Origin: Dyadobacter sp.
GTDB taxonomy: Bacteria > Bacteroidota > Bacteroidia > Cytophagales > Spirosomataceae
DNA length: 64,000 bases
Reading direction: 5' to 3'
Assembly (NCBI RefSeq): GCF_017744695.1
Contig: NZ_JAGIAS010000006.1
Coordinates: 62,001 to 126,000 of the forward strand
The position numbers and the translations under genes are program-made. Each line of letters starts with the position of its first letter. The first letter of the stretch is position 1. Shown here one piece after another: positions 16,508 to 24,526 of this stretch. The notes under the pieces are model-generated. The model did not search any database, had not been told where the DNA came from, and was given only the letters and a program-made list of their open reading frames with translations.

Positions 16508-18547
16508 ATGACTCACTTTTTACTTCCTATCAGACTGTCCGGTCTGTGCCGCAGGAATGTTTTGTCCATCCCATTCCTGCTGTTTTCTCTCACCTTTCAT
16601 GCTTTCGCGCAAGATGATTTCAAGCCCAAACTGGGCCTGATTGACCGCGCTTCGCTTGAAATGACGGCCTATCCGGGCGACAGTACCGCCGACGCCGTTT
16701 ACCTTTACGACTACGGTAAGGTCACATTCTCCTACGACAACCTCAAAGGCCTGCTAATGACGACCAACATCTGGGTCCGCGTCAAGCTCCTGAAGGAGTC
16801 GGCGCTCGACAGGGCTTCGGTGGCCATTCCGCATTATATGGGTTCCAGCTATAAGGAACAGGAATGGATCGAAGACCTGAAGGGCTACACGTACAACCTT
16901 GATAATAACCAGATCGTCCGCACCGAGCTGGAAAAGAAGGCCATCCGTCGCGAGAAAACGTCCGACACCCAGACTACTGTTAAGTTTAACCTTCCCAATG
17001 CCAAAAAAGGTTCGATTATCGAATACTCGTACTCGCTCGTTTCGCCGATGAACGTAAGGCATGAGCCAGATATGTGGGCTTTCCAGGGATCGGTGCCACG
17101 GAAATGGAGTGAATACAACATTACTATACCGGGTTTCCTGGATTACAAAATGACAATGGGTGGTTATCTGACGCTCGATATCCACAAGCAAGAACCGGAA
17201 AATGTTTCCGTGGGGCACTCGACCTATGACGGCCCCGGAATAGCTTACCGGTTTGTGATCAAGGACGTTCCTGCATTTGTGAATGAACCTTACATTACGA
17301 CCGCATCCGACTACGTGTCCAAAATCAATTTCGAGCTGGCGAGCATCACCATACCCGGTGAGATGAAAAAAAACTTTTCGCAAACATGGGACAATGTGGA
17401 ACGGACGCTCGACGAGGCTACCTGGTTCGGGGGCGAGCTGCGAAAAAGTGGTTTCCTGAAAGACATCCGGGATGAAATCGCTGCGAAGACTACCGATCCG
17501 ACCGAACGAATGAATCTGGCTTACAAACATATCCAGGATCGCATGAAATGGGACGGCTACTCAGGCTTGTTTTCCGGCAGCGGCATTAAAAAGGCCTATG
17601 ATAACCGGAAAGGCAATGCATGCGACATCAATCTGATGCTCACTGTACTCCTTCGCGAGCTGGACCTGGAATGTAATCCTTTCCTGCTGAGCACACGTTC
17701 GCACGGGTATCTGCACCAGGAAATCCCGATGATCGAAAGCTTCAACTACGTGGTAGCACATGTCAAGGTAGGGGAAAAAACGTATTTTCTGGACGCATCC
17801 GAATCCTATGCCAAGCCAGGTATGCTCCCGGAAAGGGCATTGAATGGTTTTGGGCGGCTGATTCCGAAAAAGGGAGCGGGTAAGTTTCTGGAAATTATTC
17901 CTGCCGATTCACAAAGCAAACTGGAAATGATCACCGCCACTATTTCTCCCGAAGATGGGACAATGAAGGGGAGTTACAGCATTTCCTACGGTGGTTACGA
18001 GGCACTCGACTGGCGCTCCGAATTTGCGGCAGGTGCCGAAAATGCAGTTCAGGACGCATTGAAAAAAGAAGTGCCGGAGTGGAAAATCCAGAATGTAAGC
18101 ATTAAAAATAAAACGGAGGATCTTAAAGGGACCGTCAATGTCAGCTGCAATTTTGAAGCGGAGGATGAAAACGCGTCACCCGGCGTGTTGTATTTTAATC
18201 CTATCATGGCCGGTCGGTGGACAAAGAACCCATTTAAGTCCAAGGAACGTATTTATCCCGTTGATCTGGGAACAGGCATCTCGGCGTCATTTATCGGGAA
18301 TTTTACGCTGCCTGAGGGTTATGCTTTGGAAGAAATGCCGAAGGCGGAGATCGTGGTCTTGCCCGACAAAGGAGGTAAATTCTCTTACCAGGTCCGGCAG
18401 GTAGGCAACGTGATTCAGGTTAATACGATGATCCAGGTCAGTCGCACCCGTTTCCTTCCCGAAGAATATCCGGACCTCAAAGAGTTTTTCGAACGCGTTG
18501 TACAGAAGCACGCGCAGCAATTGGTGATCAAGAAAAAGAACATTTAA
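16508..18547 (+). CDS. DUF3857/transglutaminase-like exported protein, paralogue 1
   Basis: A 679-residue protein. I start at the ATG at 16508, directly before a signal peptide ending L-T-F-H-A-F-A-Q. An in-frame start at 16484 adds eight residues. The N-terminal half is a DUF3857 beta domain (W-V-R-V-K-L-L-K-E-S-A near residue 90 and I-E-Y-S-Y-S-L-V). It is followed by a transglutaminase-like papain fold with C372 in G-N-A-C-D-I-N-L-M-L and D429 in F-L-D-A-S. The position that holds the catalytic histidine in the neighbouring paralogue is tyrosine here (Y414 in F-N-Y-V-V-A-H). This makes standard Cys-His-Asp catalysis doubtful, although H418 nearby might substitute. It overlaps nothing and is 15 bp from the next paralogue, so the two are one operon. 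It is probably periplasmic; the role is unknown. Confidence 0.8.
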   Translation: MTHFLLPIRLSGLCRRNVLSIPFLLFSLTFHAFAQDDFKPKLGLIDRASLEMTAYPGDSTADAVYLYDYGKVTFSYDNLKGLLMTTNIWVRVKLLKESALDRASVAIPHYMGSSYKEQEWIEDLKGYTYNLDNNQIVRTELEKKAIRREKTSDTQTTVKFNLPNAKKGSIIEYSYSLVSPMNVRHEPDMWAFQGSVPRKWSEYNITIPGFLDYKMTMGGYLTLDIHKQEPENVSVGHSTYDGPGIAYRFVIKDVPAFVNEPYITTASDYVSKINFELASITIPGEMKKNFSQTWDNVERTLDEATWFGGELRKSGFLKDIRDEIAAKTTDPTERMNLAYKHIQDRMKWDGYSGLFSGSGIKKAYDNRKGNACDINLMLTVLLRELDLECNPFLLSTRSHGYLHQEIPMIESFNYVVAHVKVGEKTYFLDASESYAKPGMLPERALNGFGRLIPKKGAGKFLEIIPADSQSKLEMITATISPEDGTMKGSYSISYGGYEALDWRSEFAAGAENAVQDALKKEVPEWKIQNVSIKNKTEDLKGTVNVSCNFEAEDENASPGVLYFNPIMAGRWTKNPFKSKERIYPVDLGTGISASFIGNFTLPEGYALEEMPKAEIVVLPDKGGKFSYQVRQVGNVIQVNTMIQVSRTRFLPEEYPDLKEFFERVVQKHAQQLVIKKKNI

Positions 18548-18562
18548 TATCCTCCTGTTTTC

Positions 18563-20497
18563 ATGCAAAAATTAAAAATATCGGTCAGGCACGTGATTGC
18601 CGTGTGTCTGCTATTTCCACTAGGTGTTTCGGGGCAGTCGGATTTTAATGTGGATAAAATCAATCCTGTATTAATAAAGGATGCGAATGCTGTGGTGCGG
18701 GTGGACGAACTGGTTTGGGAAATCAAATCCCAGAGCGAAGCTATTCAGAAAACCAGGACGGTAGTCACCATTTTGAACGAAAGCGGGGAGGAAAAACACG
18801 GAGCGTTGTACGTGCGGTATGACAAATTCACGAAGATTTCCGATATCAGCGGAATCCTGTACGATGCGGCCGGCAAGCAGGTTAAGAAGCTGCGCAACTC
18901 CGACATAGAGGATTACGGTTACGGCTCGGGGGGGGACGATATCAGCGACGCGCGTGTGAAGCACGCGAGTTTCGGAAAGAAGAGCTATGCGTATCCCTAT
19001 ACGATCGAGTACGTGTACGAGACGCGTAAGCGTAACATGATGATGTACCCATGGTGGACGCCCGTGTCGGACGAGAAATCGGCGGTGGAGCTCTCGACTT
19101 ACAAAATCAAGGCGCCCGCGGGATTTAAATTCAGGTTTAAAGAATATAACAACGCTCCCGCGATGGTGAAATCGACGGACGCTGATGGCAGCGATCTGTA
19201 TCAGTGGACGCTCAAAGACTATGCGGTCAGAAAGTCGGATGATTTTTACCCTCTGCCCCAAGAAGACCGTGTGCCGCACATGATTGTGGCGCCTTCGGAG
19301 TTTGAGGTGCAGGATTATAAGGGCAACTTCAATACCTGGGCAGATTTCGGGAAGTTTTACCATACGCTGAATGCCGGAAGAGATGTGCTGCCGGCCAGTA
19401 TACTTGCGGAAATCAAGAATGTGGTGAAAACGGCTAAATCGGATCGGGAGAAGGCAGAGTTGATATACAAATGGATGCAGTCCCGCTCCCGGTATGTGAG
19501 CATCCAGTTGGGGATCGGCGGCTGGCAGACGATCGACGCCACCACGGTGGCCAATACCGGCTACGGAGATTGTAAAGCATTGACCAATTTCACGCTTGCT
19601 GCATTGCGGTCGGTTGGTATCCAGGGCTACACGGCATTGATTGCCGCCGGAAAAGATGAGCAGATCAAGCCCGATTTTCCAAGCAACCAGTTCAATCATG
19701 CCATTGCCTGTGCATTGGTGGATAAGGATACGTTATGGCTCGAATGCACGAGCCAGACGACAAAGCCCGATTTTATGGGTTCCTTCACGGGCGGGCGCTA
19801 CGCATTGCTCGTGACGTCCGATGGCGGTAGGCTTGTGCGTACGCAAGACTATAAATCAGGACAGAACGTGCGGAACAGCCATGCGATAGTGAAACTCGGT
19901 GAGACGGGTGACGGAGTGGTGGACGTACAAGTGCTATATACCGGCTTGCAGCACGAGAGCCGCGCGAGTGTGATCAACAGCGGGTCCAAGGAGGAGCAGA
20001 AGAAATGGCTTTTGAACCATATTAATCTGCCCAGTCTCGATTTGCAGCGATTTGAACTGACCCAGGGCCAAGATCCCTCCGTTACCGAAAAGCTGACGCT
20101 GAACGTACGCAACTGCGCTACCAAAACGGGTACCCGATTGTTTGTTAAACCGAGTCTGCTAAGCCGGCCGTTCGAGCTTCCTTCGGTGAGCGAGCGCTCA
20201 TCGGATTTCTACCTCCCTGTTTCGGATTACAACTTTACCGATCTTGATACGGTTTCGTACGAAGTTCCGGCCAGCTATAAATTGGAAACCACATTGCCTG
20301 CATTCCAGATCGCCTCCGCATTTGGCAGTTATGAACTGAAAACGACCTATGAGAACAACAAGCTCATTTGTGCGAGGAAAGTGGTAATGAACGGCGGACG
20401 CTACGGATCAAAGGATTTTGCAGCTTGGGTCGATTTCCTGAAAAAGATCAGGAAGGCCGACAGGGCGCAAGTGGTGTTCGTAGAAAACAAGCTTTGA
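18563..20497 (+). CDS. DUF3857 and transglutaminase domain protein, paralogue 2
   Basis: A 644-residue exported protein with a signal peptide ending G-V-S-G-Q at about residue 25. A DUF3857 domain occupies roughly residues 40-230. The transglutaminase core lies near 300-430, with C337 in G-Y-G-D-C-K-A-L-T-N, H379 in F-N-H-A-I-A and E394 in L-W-L-E-C-T-S. Cys and His are at the expected positions; the third residue is Glu rather than Asp. A C-terminal beta domain follows. Family members probably act on proteins or peptides in the periplasm, either as cross-linkers or as proteases, and the substrate is not known. It follows paralogue 1 by 15 bp and precedes the hydroxyproline cluster by 109 bp. 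A functional link to that cluster is speculative. Confidence 0.85.
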   Translation: MQKLKISVRHVIAVCLLFPLGVSGQSDFNVDKINPVLIKDANAVVRVDELVWEIKSQSEAIQKTRTVVTILNESGEEKHGALYVRYDKFTKISDISGILYDAAGKQVKKLRNSDIEDYGYGSGGDDISDARVKHASFGKKSYAYPYTIEYVYETRKRNMMMYPWWTPVSDEKSAVELSTYKIKAPAGFKFRFKEYNNAPAMVKSTDADGSDLYQWTLKDYAVRKSDDFYPLPQEDRVPHMIVAPSEFEVQDYKGNFNTWADFGKFYHTLNAGRDVLPASILAEIKNVVKTAKSDREKAELIYKWMQSRSRYVSIQLGIGGWQTIDATTVANTGYGDCKALTNFTLAALRSVGIQGYTALIAAGKDEQIKPDFPSNQFNHAIACALVDKDTLWLECTSQTTKPDFMGSFTGGRYALLVTSDGGRLVRTQDYKSGQNVRNSHAIVKLGETGDGVVDVQVLYTGLQHESRASVINSGSKEEQKKWLLNHINLPSLDLQRFELTQGQDPSVTEKLTLNVRNCATKTGTRLFVKPSLLSRPFELPSVSERSSDFYLPVSDYNFTDLDTVSYEVPASYKLETTLPAFQIASAFGSYELKTTYENNKLICARKVVMNGGRYGSKDFAAWVDFLKKIRKADRAQVVFVENKL

Positions 20498-20516
20498 GGC
20501 GATTTTCGGGACTATG

Positions 20517-20548
20517 TTAAAATATGTAAGGAATTGATTAAAACATGT
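20517..20548 (+). promoter_or_regulatory. Direct repeat TTAAAAYATGT upstream of the hydroxyproline cluster
   Basis: TTAAAATATGT (20517-20527) and TTAAAACATGT (20538-20548) are direct repeats 21 bp apart, two helical turns. They lie 59-90 bp before the first gene of the cluster. A -7-like TAATTTTG follows at 20573-20580. They may be an activator binding site. Confidence 0.35.
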
Positions 20549-20606
20549 GAATATCCGCATGGAAGCATGGCTTAATTTTGGACTAAAATTTTAACATAAG
20601 CAGGAT

Positions 20607-21539
20607 ATGAACAAAGAAGCATGGTCTGGCATTTTCCCAGCGTTGGTGACGCCATTCAAATCAGATGATACAGTTGATTTTGAGCTGTTCGGCAAGAACC
20701 TCGAAGCGCAGGTTGAAGCAGGTATTACCGGGGTAATCGTAGGCGGTTCGCTCGGGGAAGCCAGTACGCTCACCCGCGCCGAGAAAATGGAGCTGGTGAA
20801 ATATGCTAAACAGGCGCTTCCTGCCGGTCTGCCGGTCGTACTTGGCATCGCCGAACAATCCACTGCCGAAGCGGTAAGCATCGCGAAAGAAGCGGAAAGT
20901 GTTGGGGCCGACGGCTTGATGATCCTGCCTCCCATGCGCTACAAGGCCGATGATGATGAAACTGTGAACTGGTTCAAGACGATCGCCGGAAGTGTATCGC
21001 TTTCGATTATGATCTACAATAACCCTTATGACTACAAAATCGAGGTAACGCTGCCGATGTTTGAAGAACTTGCCAAAGTTCCGAACATCCACGCCATCAA
21101 GGAATCCACCCGCGATGTGAGCAATGTAACACGCCTGTTCAACAAGTTCGGCGACCGCTTCCGCGTATTCTGCGGTGTGGATACATTGATTATGGAAGAG
21201 GTAATGCTGGGTGCCGACGGTGTGATTGGCGGTCTGGTGGATGCATTCCCGAAAGAAACCGTAGCGATCTTTAACCTTGTGAAAGCGGGGCAATACAAAG
21301 AGGCATTGGCGATTTACCGCTGGTACCTGCCATTGCTTGAACTGGATATTCATCCCAAACTCGTACAAAATATCAAACTCGCCGCCGCCAAAATGGGCAT
21401 CGGTTCGGAACATGTGCGCGCGCCGCGCCTGCCGCTACACGGTGCTGAGCGCGAAAAGGTGCTCGCCATTATCGATCAGGCCATCGCTACGCAGCCTGAA
21501 TTGCCCGATTATTTGAATTTGACGGTCGACGCGGCATAA
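20607..21539 (+). CDS. DapA-family lyase, probable pyrroline-4-hydroxy-2-carboxylate deaminase
   Basis: A 310-residue class I aldolase of the dihydrodipicolinate synthase family. The Schiff-base lysine is K165 in I-H-A-I-K-E-S-T. The conserved tyrosine is Y137 in I-M-I-Y-N-N-P, and the substrate loop is G-G-S-L-G-E-A-S-T-L-T near residue 46, with E in place of the second T of the classical G-T-T-G-E. Family membership alone does not fix the substrate. The neighbours do: next to a hydroxyproline epimerase, a D-amino-acid oxidoreductase and a semialdehyde dehydrogenase it most likely deaminates delta-1-pyrroline-4-hydroxy-2-carboxylate to 2-oxoglutarate semialdehyde and ammonia. It is first in the cluster. 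A housekeeping DapA role is less likely because of this context. Confidence 0.85.
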   Translation: MNKEAWSGIFPALVTPFKSDDTVDFELFGKNLEAQVEAGITGVIVGGSLGEASTLTRAEKMELVKYAKQALPAGLPVVLGIAEQSTAEAVSIAKEAESVGADGLMILPPMRYKADDDETVNWFKTIAGSVSLSIMIYNNPYDYKIEVTLPMFEELAKVPNIHAIKESTRDVSNVTRLFNKFGDRFRVFCGVDTLIMEEVMLGADGVIGGLVDAFPKETVAIFNLVKAGQYKEALAIYRWYLPLLELDIHPKLVQNIKLAAAKMGIGSEHVRAPRLPLHGAEREKVLAIIDQAIATQPELPDYLNLTVDAA

Positions 21540-21542
21540 GAA

Positions 21543-21557
21543 GGCTCCTACGGAGCC
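21543..21557. repeat. 15-nt hairpin GGCTCC-TAC-GGAGCC
   Basis: A short perfect hairpin with a 6-bp stem and 3-nt loop, directly after the DapA-family stop codon. It belongs to the 6-3-6 hairpin family also present at 31561-31726 and 38371-38563. Confidence 0.7.
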
Positions 21558-21634
21558 GAGGCGTATATGCTGTCATGGTTTGCGGGGTTCTACAATAAGT
21601 ATCGCGGCGCTCTGTGCCTTGCCGGTACGCGAAA

Positions 21635-21700
21635 GGTGCAGTGCACCGTAATACTTGTAGAACGTGGCAATTCGATATCCGACGTAAGGTGCAGTGCACC
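21635..21700 (-). repeat. Two REP-like GGTGC palindromes
   Basis: GGTGCAGTGCACC occurs at 21635-21647 and 21688-21700, each followed by GTAATA. Read on the minus strand both have the form TATTAC-GGTGC-ACT-GCACC, matching the REP-like family at 27353-27497 and 50020-50251. They lie between the first and second genes of the hydroxyproline cluster in an otherwise empty 300-bp gap. Confidence 0.75.
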
Positions 21701-21841
21701 GTAATAATTGGGTTTCGTGTCGCATGTTTCGAACCCAAATGGCCCCAACGCGACCAGCAATCGTAATATTGACAAAAAAGCGTCCGAAAGTCGTTAGATT
21801 TCGAAGGCGGGATTGTTACCATTTTGTCAAAACATCAAATT

Positions 21842-23311
21842 ATGAAATTGTCTGATTTAGATCTTATTCTTGAAAAAGCCCAGGAGGCATTTGTGGCGAT
21901 GAACGCGTACGCATTGCGCCGCCGGGTTGCATTGATGAACACCATTGCCGACGAGATCGAAGCGCTCGGTCCCGAGCTGATCCAGACGGCCATGGCGGAG
22001 TCCAACCTGCCGGAAGCGCGTCTTAATGGCGAGAAAGCACGGACGGTATTCCAATGGAGAAGCTATGCCGATGCGGTTGAAAAGGGATATTCGCTCGACG
22101 CGAGCATCGACACCGCCAACCCGCAGCGTGCCGTGCCAAAGCCTGATATCCGCAAGACAAATGTGGGATTAGGCCCTGTGGCGGTTTTTGGGGCGAGTAA
22201 CTTTCCGTTTGCATTCTCCACAGCCGGTGGGGATACGGCCAGCGCTATCGCGGCGGGTTGTCCGGTGGTGGTGAAAGCACACCCAGGCCATCCGAATACG
22301 TCGCAGATCATGGCGGATGCCATTAGCCGCGGAGTGGCTAAAAGCGGATTCCCGGAAGGTACGTTCGCCCATATTTTTACCGAAACCATCGAGGAAGCGC
22401 AGGCGTTGGTAGCCCATCCGGTTATCAAGGCGGTCGGTTTTACCGGATCCAACCGTGCCGGTCTGGCATTGGTGGAGGTAGCCAACAAACGTAAGGAGCC
22501 TATTCCGGTGTTTGCGGAAATGGGAAGCATTAACCCTGTATTCCTGCTGCCCGGCAAGCTGGGTACTGCGGGCGCCGAGTTGGCGAAGCAATATGCAGGC
22601 TCGCTCACATTGGGTGTGGGACAGTTTTGTACTAACCCGGGGCTACTCATCACAGAAGACAGCGCTGCTGCGGATGGCTTCATCGAAGCATTGAACCAGG
22701 AGATCGTAAACATTCTTCCTGCACCGATGCTCAATGCAGGTATTGCCATCGCTTATCGCGGAAACCGTGAGAAGGTGATCGGGCAATCGGGTGTGGAGCT
22801 GGTGGCGGTAGCCGCTGCGGAGGCGGCGGAAGGACAGGGCGCAGCGACGGTAGCTACCGTTTCCGGCGTCGACTTCCTGATCAATGATGAACTGCAGACC
22901 GAAGTTTTCGGTCCGTTTGCATTGATCGTGAAATGCCGGAATGCGGATGAAATGTTGGCGGTAACCGAAAAACTGCATGGTCAGCTAACAGCTACATTGC
23001 TGGCAACCAGCGACGACCTGGCTTCCCACCGCGAACTGGTAGCGGCCATTCAGAACAAATGCGGACGCATTATCTTCAATAACTTCCCTACGGGCGTTGA
23101 GGTGTGCAAATCGATGCACCATGGAGGGCCATTCCCGTCGTCGAGCAACAGTCAGTTTACGTCGGTAGGCCCGGATGCGATCAAGCGGTTTACCCGGCCA
23201 TTGAGCTTCCAGAACTGGCCCGACGAATTTTTACCAGACGAATTGAAAAACGCCAACCCGCTCGGAATCTGGCGGACGGTGGATAATGAAATAACGAGGG
23301 AAAAGCTATAA
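21842..23311 (+). CDS. Aldehyde dehydrogenase, probable 2-oxoglutarate semialdehyde dehydrogenase
   Basis: A 489-residue NAD(P)-dependent aldehyde dehydrogenase. From the ATG at 21842, the general base is E226 (V-F-A-E-M-G-S-I-N-P) and the nucleophile is C263 (G-Q-F-C-T-N-P-G). The cofactor-binding F-T-G-S-N-R-A-G is also present. The M-G-S-I-N-P form instead of L-G-G-K-N-P is typical of the ketoglutarate semialdehyde dehydrogenase subgroup. In this cluster it would oxidise 2,5-dioxopentanoate to 2-oxoglutarate, the last step of hydroxyproline degradation. A TTG at 21824 is an alternative start. It is separated from the deaminase gene by about 300 bp containing palindromes, and from the epimerase gene by an 85-bp inverted heptamer array. 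Confidence 0.9.
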   Translation: MKLSDLDLILEKAQEAFVAMNAYALRRRVALMNTIADEIEALGPELIQTAMAESNLPEARLNGEKARTVFQWRSYADAVEKGYSLDASIDTANPQRAVPKPDIRKTNVGLGPVAVFGASNFPFAFSTAGGDTASAIAAGCPVVVKAHPGHPNTSQIMADAISRGVAKSGFPEGTFAHIFTETIEEAQALVAHPVIKAVGFTGSNRAGLALVEVANKRKEPIPVFAEMGSINPVFLLPGKLGTAGAELAKQYAGSLTLGVGQFCTNPGLLITEDSAAADGFIEALNQEIVNILPAPMLNAGIAIAYRGNREKVIGQSGVELVAVAAAEAAEGQGAATVATVSGVDFLINDELQTEVFGPFALIVKCRNADEMLAVTEKLHGQLTATLLATSDDLASHRELVAAIQNKCGRIIFNNFPTGVEVCKSMHHGGPFPSSSNSQFTSVGPDAIKRFTRPLSFQNWPDEFLPDELKNANPLGIWRTVDNEITREKL

Positions 23312-23394
23312 GCTTTAGGCTATAAGCCTTCTTGTGGTTTGATAGACATGAATAAATCTGGCCTAAAGCATACAGCTTAAAGCCTAAAGCTCTT
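23303..23394. repeat. Inverted heptamer array between dehydrogenase and epimerase genes
   Basis: The left part (about 23303-23328) reads AGCTATAAGCTTTAGGCTAT and continues. The right part (about 23370-23394) carries the complementary order with CAGCTTAAAGCCTAAAGC. Units are variants of RGCTTAW about 7 bp long. The arms can pair over about 25 bp with mismatches and would form a large hairpin immediately before the epimerase start. Confidence 0.65.
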
Positions 23395-23396
23395 TT

Positions 23397-24398
23397 ATGC
23401 GCAAAACTTTTTTCTGTATCGACGCCCACACCTGCGGGAATCCTGTACGCGTAGTCGCAGGTGGCGGGCCGCTCCTTGAAGGCAATAGCATGATGGAGCG
23501 CAGGCTCCATTTTTTGAGGGAATTCGACTGGATCCGTAAGGGCCTGATGTTCGAGCCGCGTGGTCATGATATGATGAGCGGCAGTATTCTTTACCCGCCC
23601 ATTGACCCTGCCAACGACATTGGCGTACTCTACATCGAAACCAGTGGCTGCCTTCCGATGTGCGGTCACGGGACGATCGGTACGGTCACGATTGCGATCG
23701 AAGAAGGACTGGTAACGCCGAAAGTGCCGGGTAAACTGCGCCTCGAAACACCTGCCGGATTGGTGCTGGTGGAATATGTGCAGGAAGGTCGTAAGGTGAA
23801 GTCGGTGAAACTGATTAATATCAAATCGTTTCTTGCAGCTGAAAAGCTGACCGTCGAATGCCCTGACCTGGGTACATTGACTGTCGACGTTTCCTACGGC
23901 GGCAACTTTTACGCGATCGTCGATCCGCAGGAGAATTTCAAAGGCATTGAAAACCACACCGCCGACCAGCTCATCAGTTGGAGCCGCGTGTGCCGCCAGC
24001 GGATGAACGAGCAGTACACATTCGTCCATCCCGAAAACGAGCATATCAAAGGCCTGAGCCATTTCCTCTGGACCGGCAAGCCATTAGACCCTACTTCCAC
24101 CGCACGTAATGCGGTTTTCTACGGCGACAAGGCCATCGACCGCTCCCCGTGCGGCACAGGTACGTCCGCACGCATGGCGCAATGGCATGCGAAGGGCAAG
24201 CTCAAAAAAGGCGACCGTTTCGTGCACGAAAGCATTATCGGTTCCAAATTCATCGGTACCGTGGAAGAAGAAACGACCATCGGCGACAAACCAGCCATGA
24301 TCCCCGGCATCGAAGGCTGGGCCGTCATCACCGGCCATAATACCATCTTCATCGACGACGAGGAGGATCCCTATGCGTTTGGTTTTCAGGTGATTTGA
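23397..24398 (+). CDS. 4-hydroxyproline 2-epimerase
   Basis: A 333-residue cofactor-independent epimerase of the proline racemase family. It inverts C-alpha of trans-4-hydroxy-L-proline to cis-4-hydroxy-D-proline using two cysteines. Both are present: C89 in P-M-C-G-H-G-T-I-G and C252 in R-S-P-C-G-T-G-T-S-A. Other signatures are the N-terminal D-A-H-T-C-G-N-P-V-R-V and G-G-N-F-Y-A-I-V-D near residue 165. A trans-3-hydroxyproline dehydratase would have threonine at the second position, so this is an epimerase or racemase. The context favours 4-hydroxyproline over proline. It starts three bases after the end of a heptamer repeat array. Confidence 0.92.
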   Translation: MRKTFFCIDAHTCGNPVRVVAGGGPLLEGNSMMERRLHFLREFDWIRKGLMFEPRGHDMMSGSILYPPIDPANDIGVLYIETSGCLPMCGHGTIGTVTIAIEEGLVTPKVPGKLRLETPAGLVLVEYVQEGRKVKSVKLINIKSFLAAEKLTVECPDLGTLTVDVSYGGNFYAIVDPQENFKGIENHTADQLISWSRVCRQRMNEQYTFVHPENEHIKGLSHFLWTGKPLDPTSTARNAVFYGDKAIDRSPCGTGTSARMAQWHAKGKLKKGDRFVHESIIGSKFIGTVEEETTIGDKPAMIPGIEGWAVITGHNTIFIDDEEDPYAFGFQVI

Positions 24399-24403
24399 GG
24401 GCA

Positions 24404-24524
24404 GTAAGCGGTAGGCTATAAGCTTTAAGCTGGGTATTGATTTAAGCATTAATTTTTAGAATAAACGAAAATAAAATAGCTGCAAACTTCGGCCTAAGGC
24501 TTATGGCTTACAGCTTATAGCTTC
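24404..24524. repeat. Inverted heptamer array between epimerase and oxidoreductase genes
   Basis: The left part (about 24404-24432) contains GGCTATAAGCTTTAAGCTG. The right part (about 24491-24524) contains GGCTTATGGCTTACAGCTTA, that is four consecutive RGCTTAY heptamers. A 58-bp AT-rich stretch separates them. It is the same element type as at 23303-23394 and again ends right at the next start codon. Confidence 0.65.
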
Positions 24525-24526
24525 CT

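Noticed and set aside
18671..19699. Open minus-strand frame of 342 codons
   Set aside because: Antisense to the DUF3857-transglutaminase gene, which has its signal peptide and catalytic motifs in the plus frame.
20573..20580. Full consensus promoter for the hydroxyproline cluster
   Set aside because: TAATTTTG fits the -7 element, but no TTTG occurs at 19-21 bp upstream; kept only as a note with the direct repeats.
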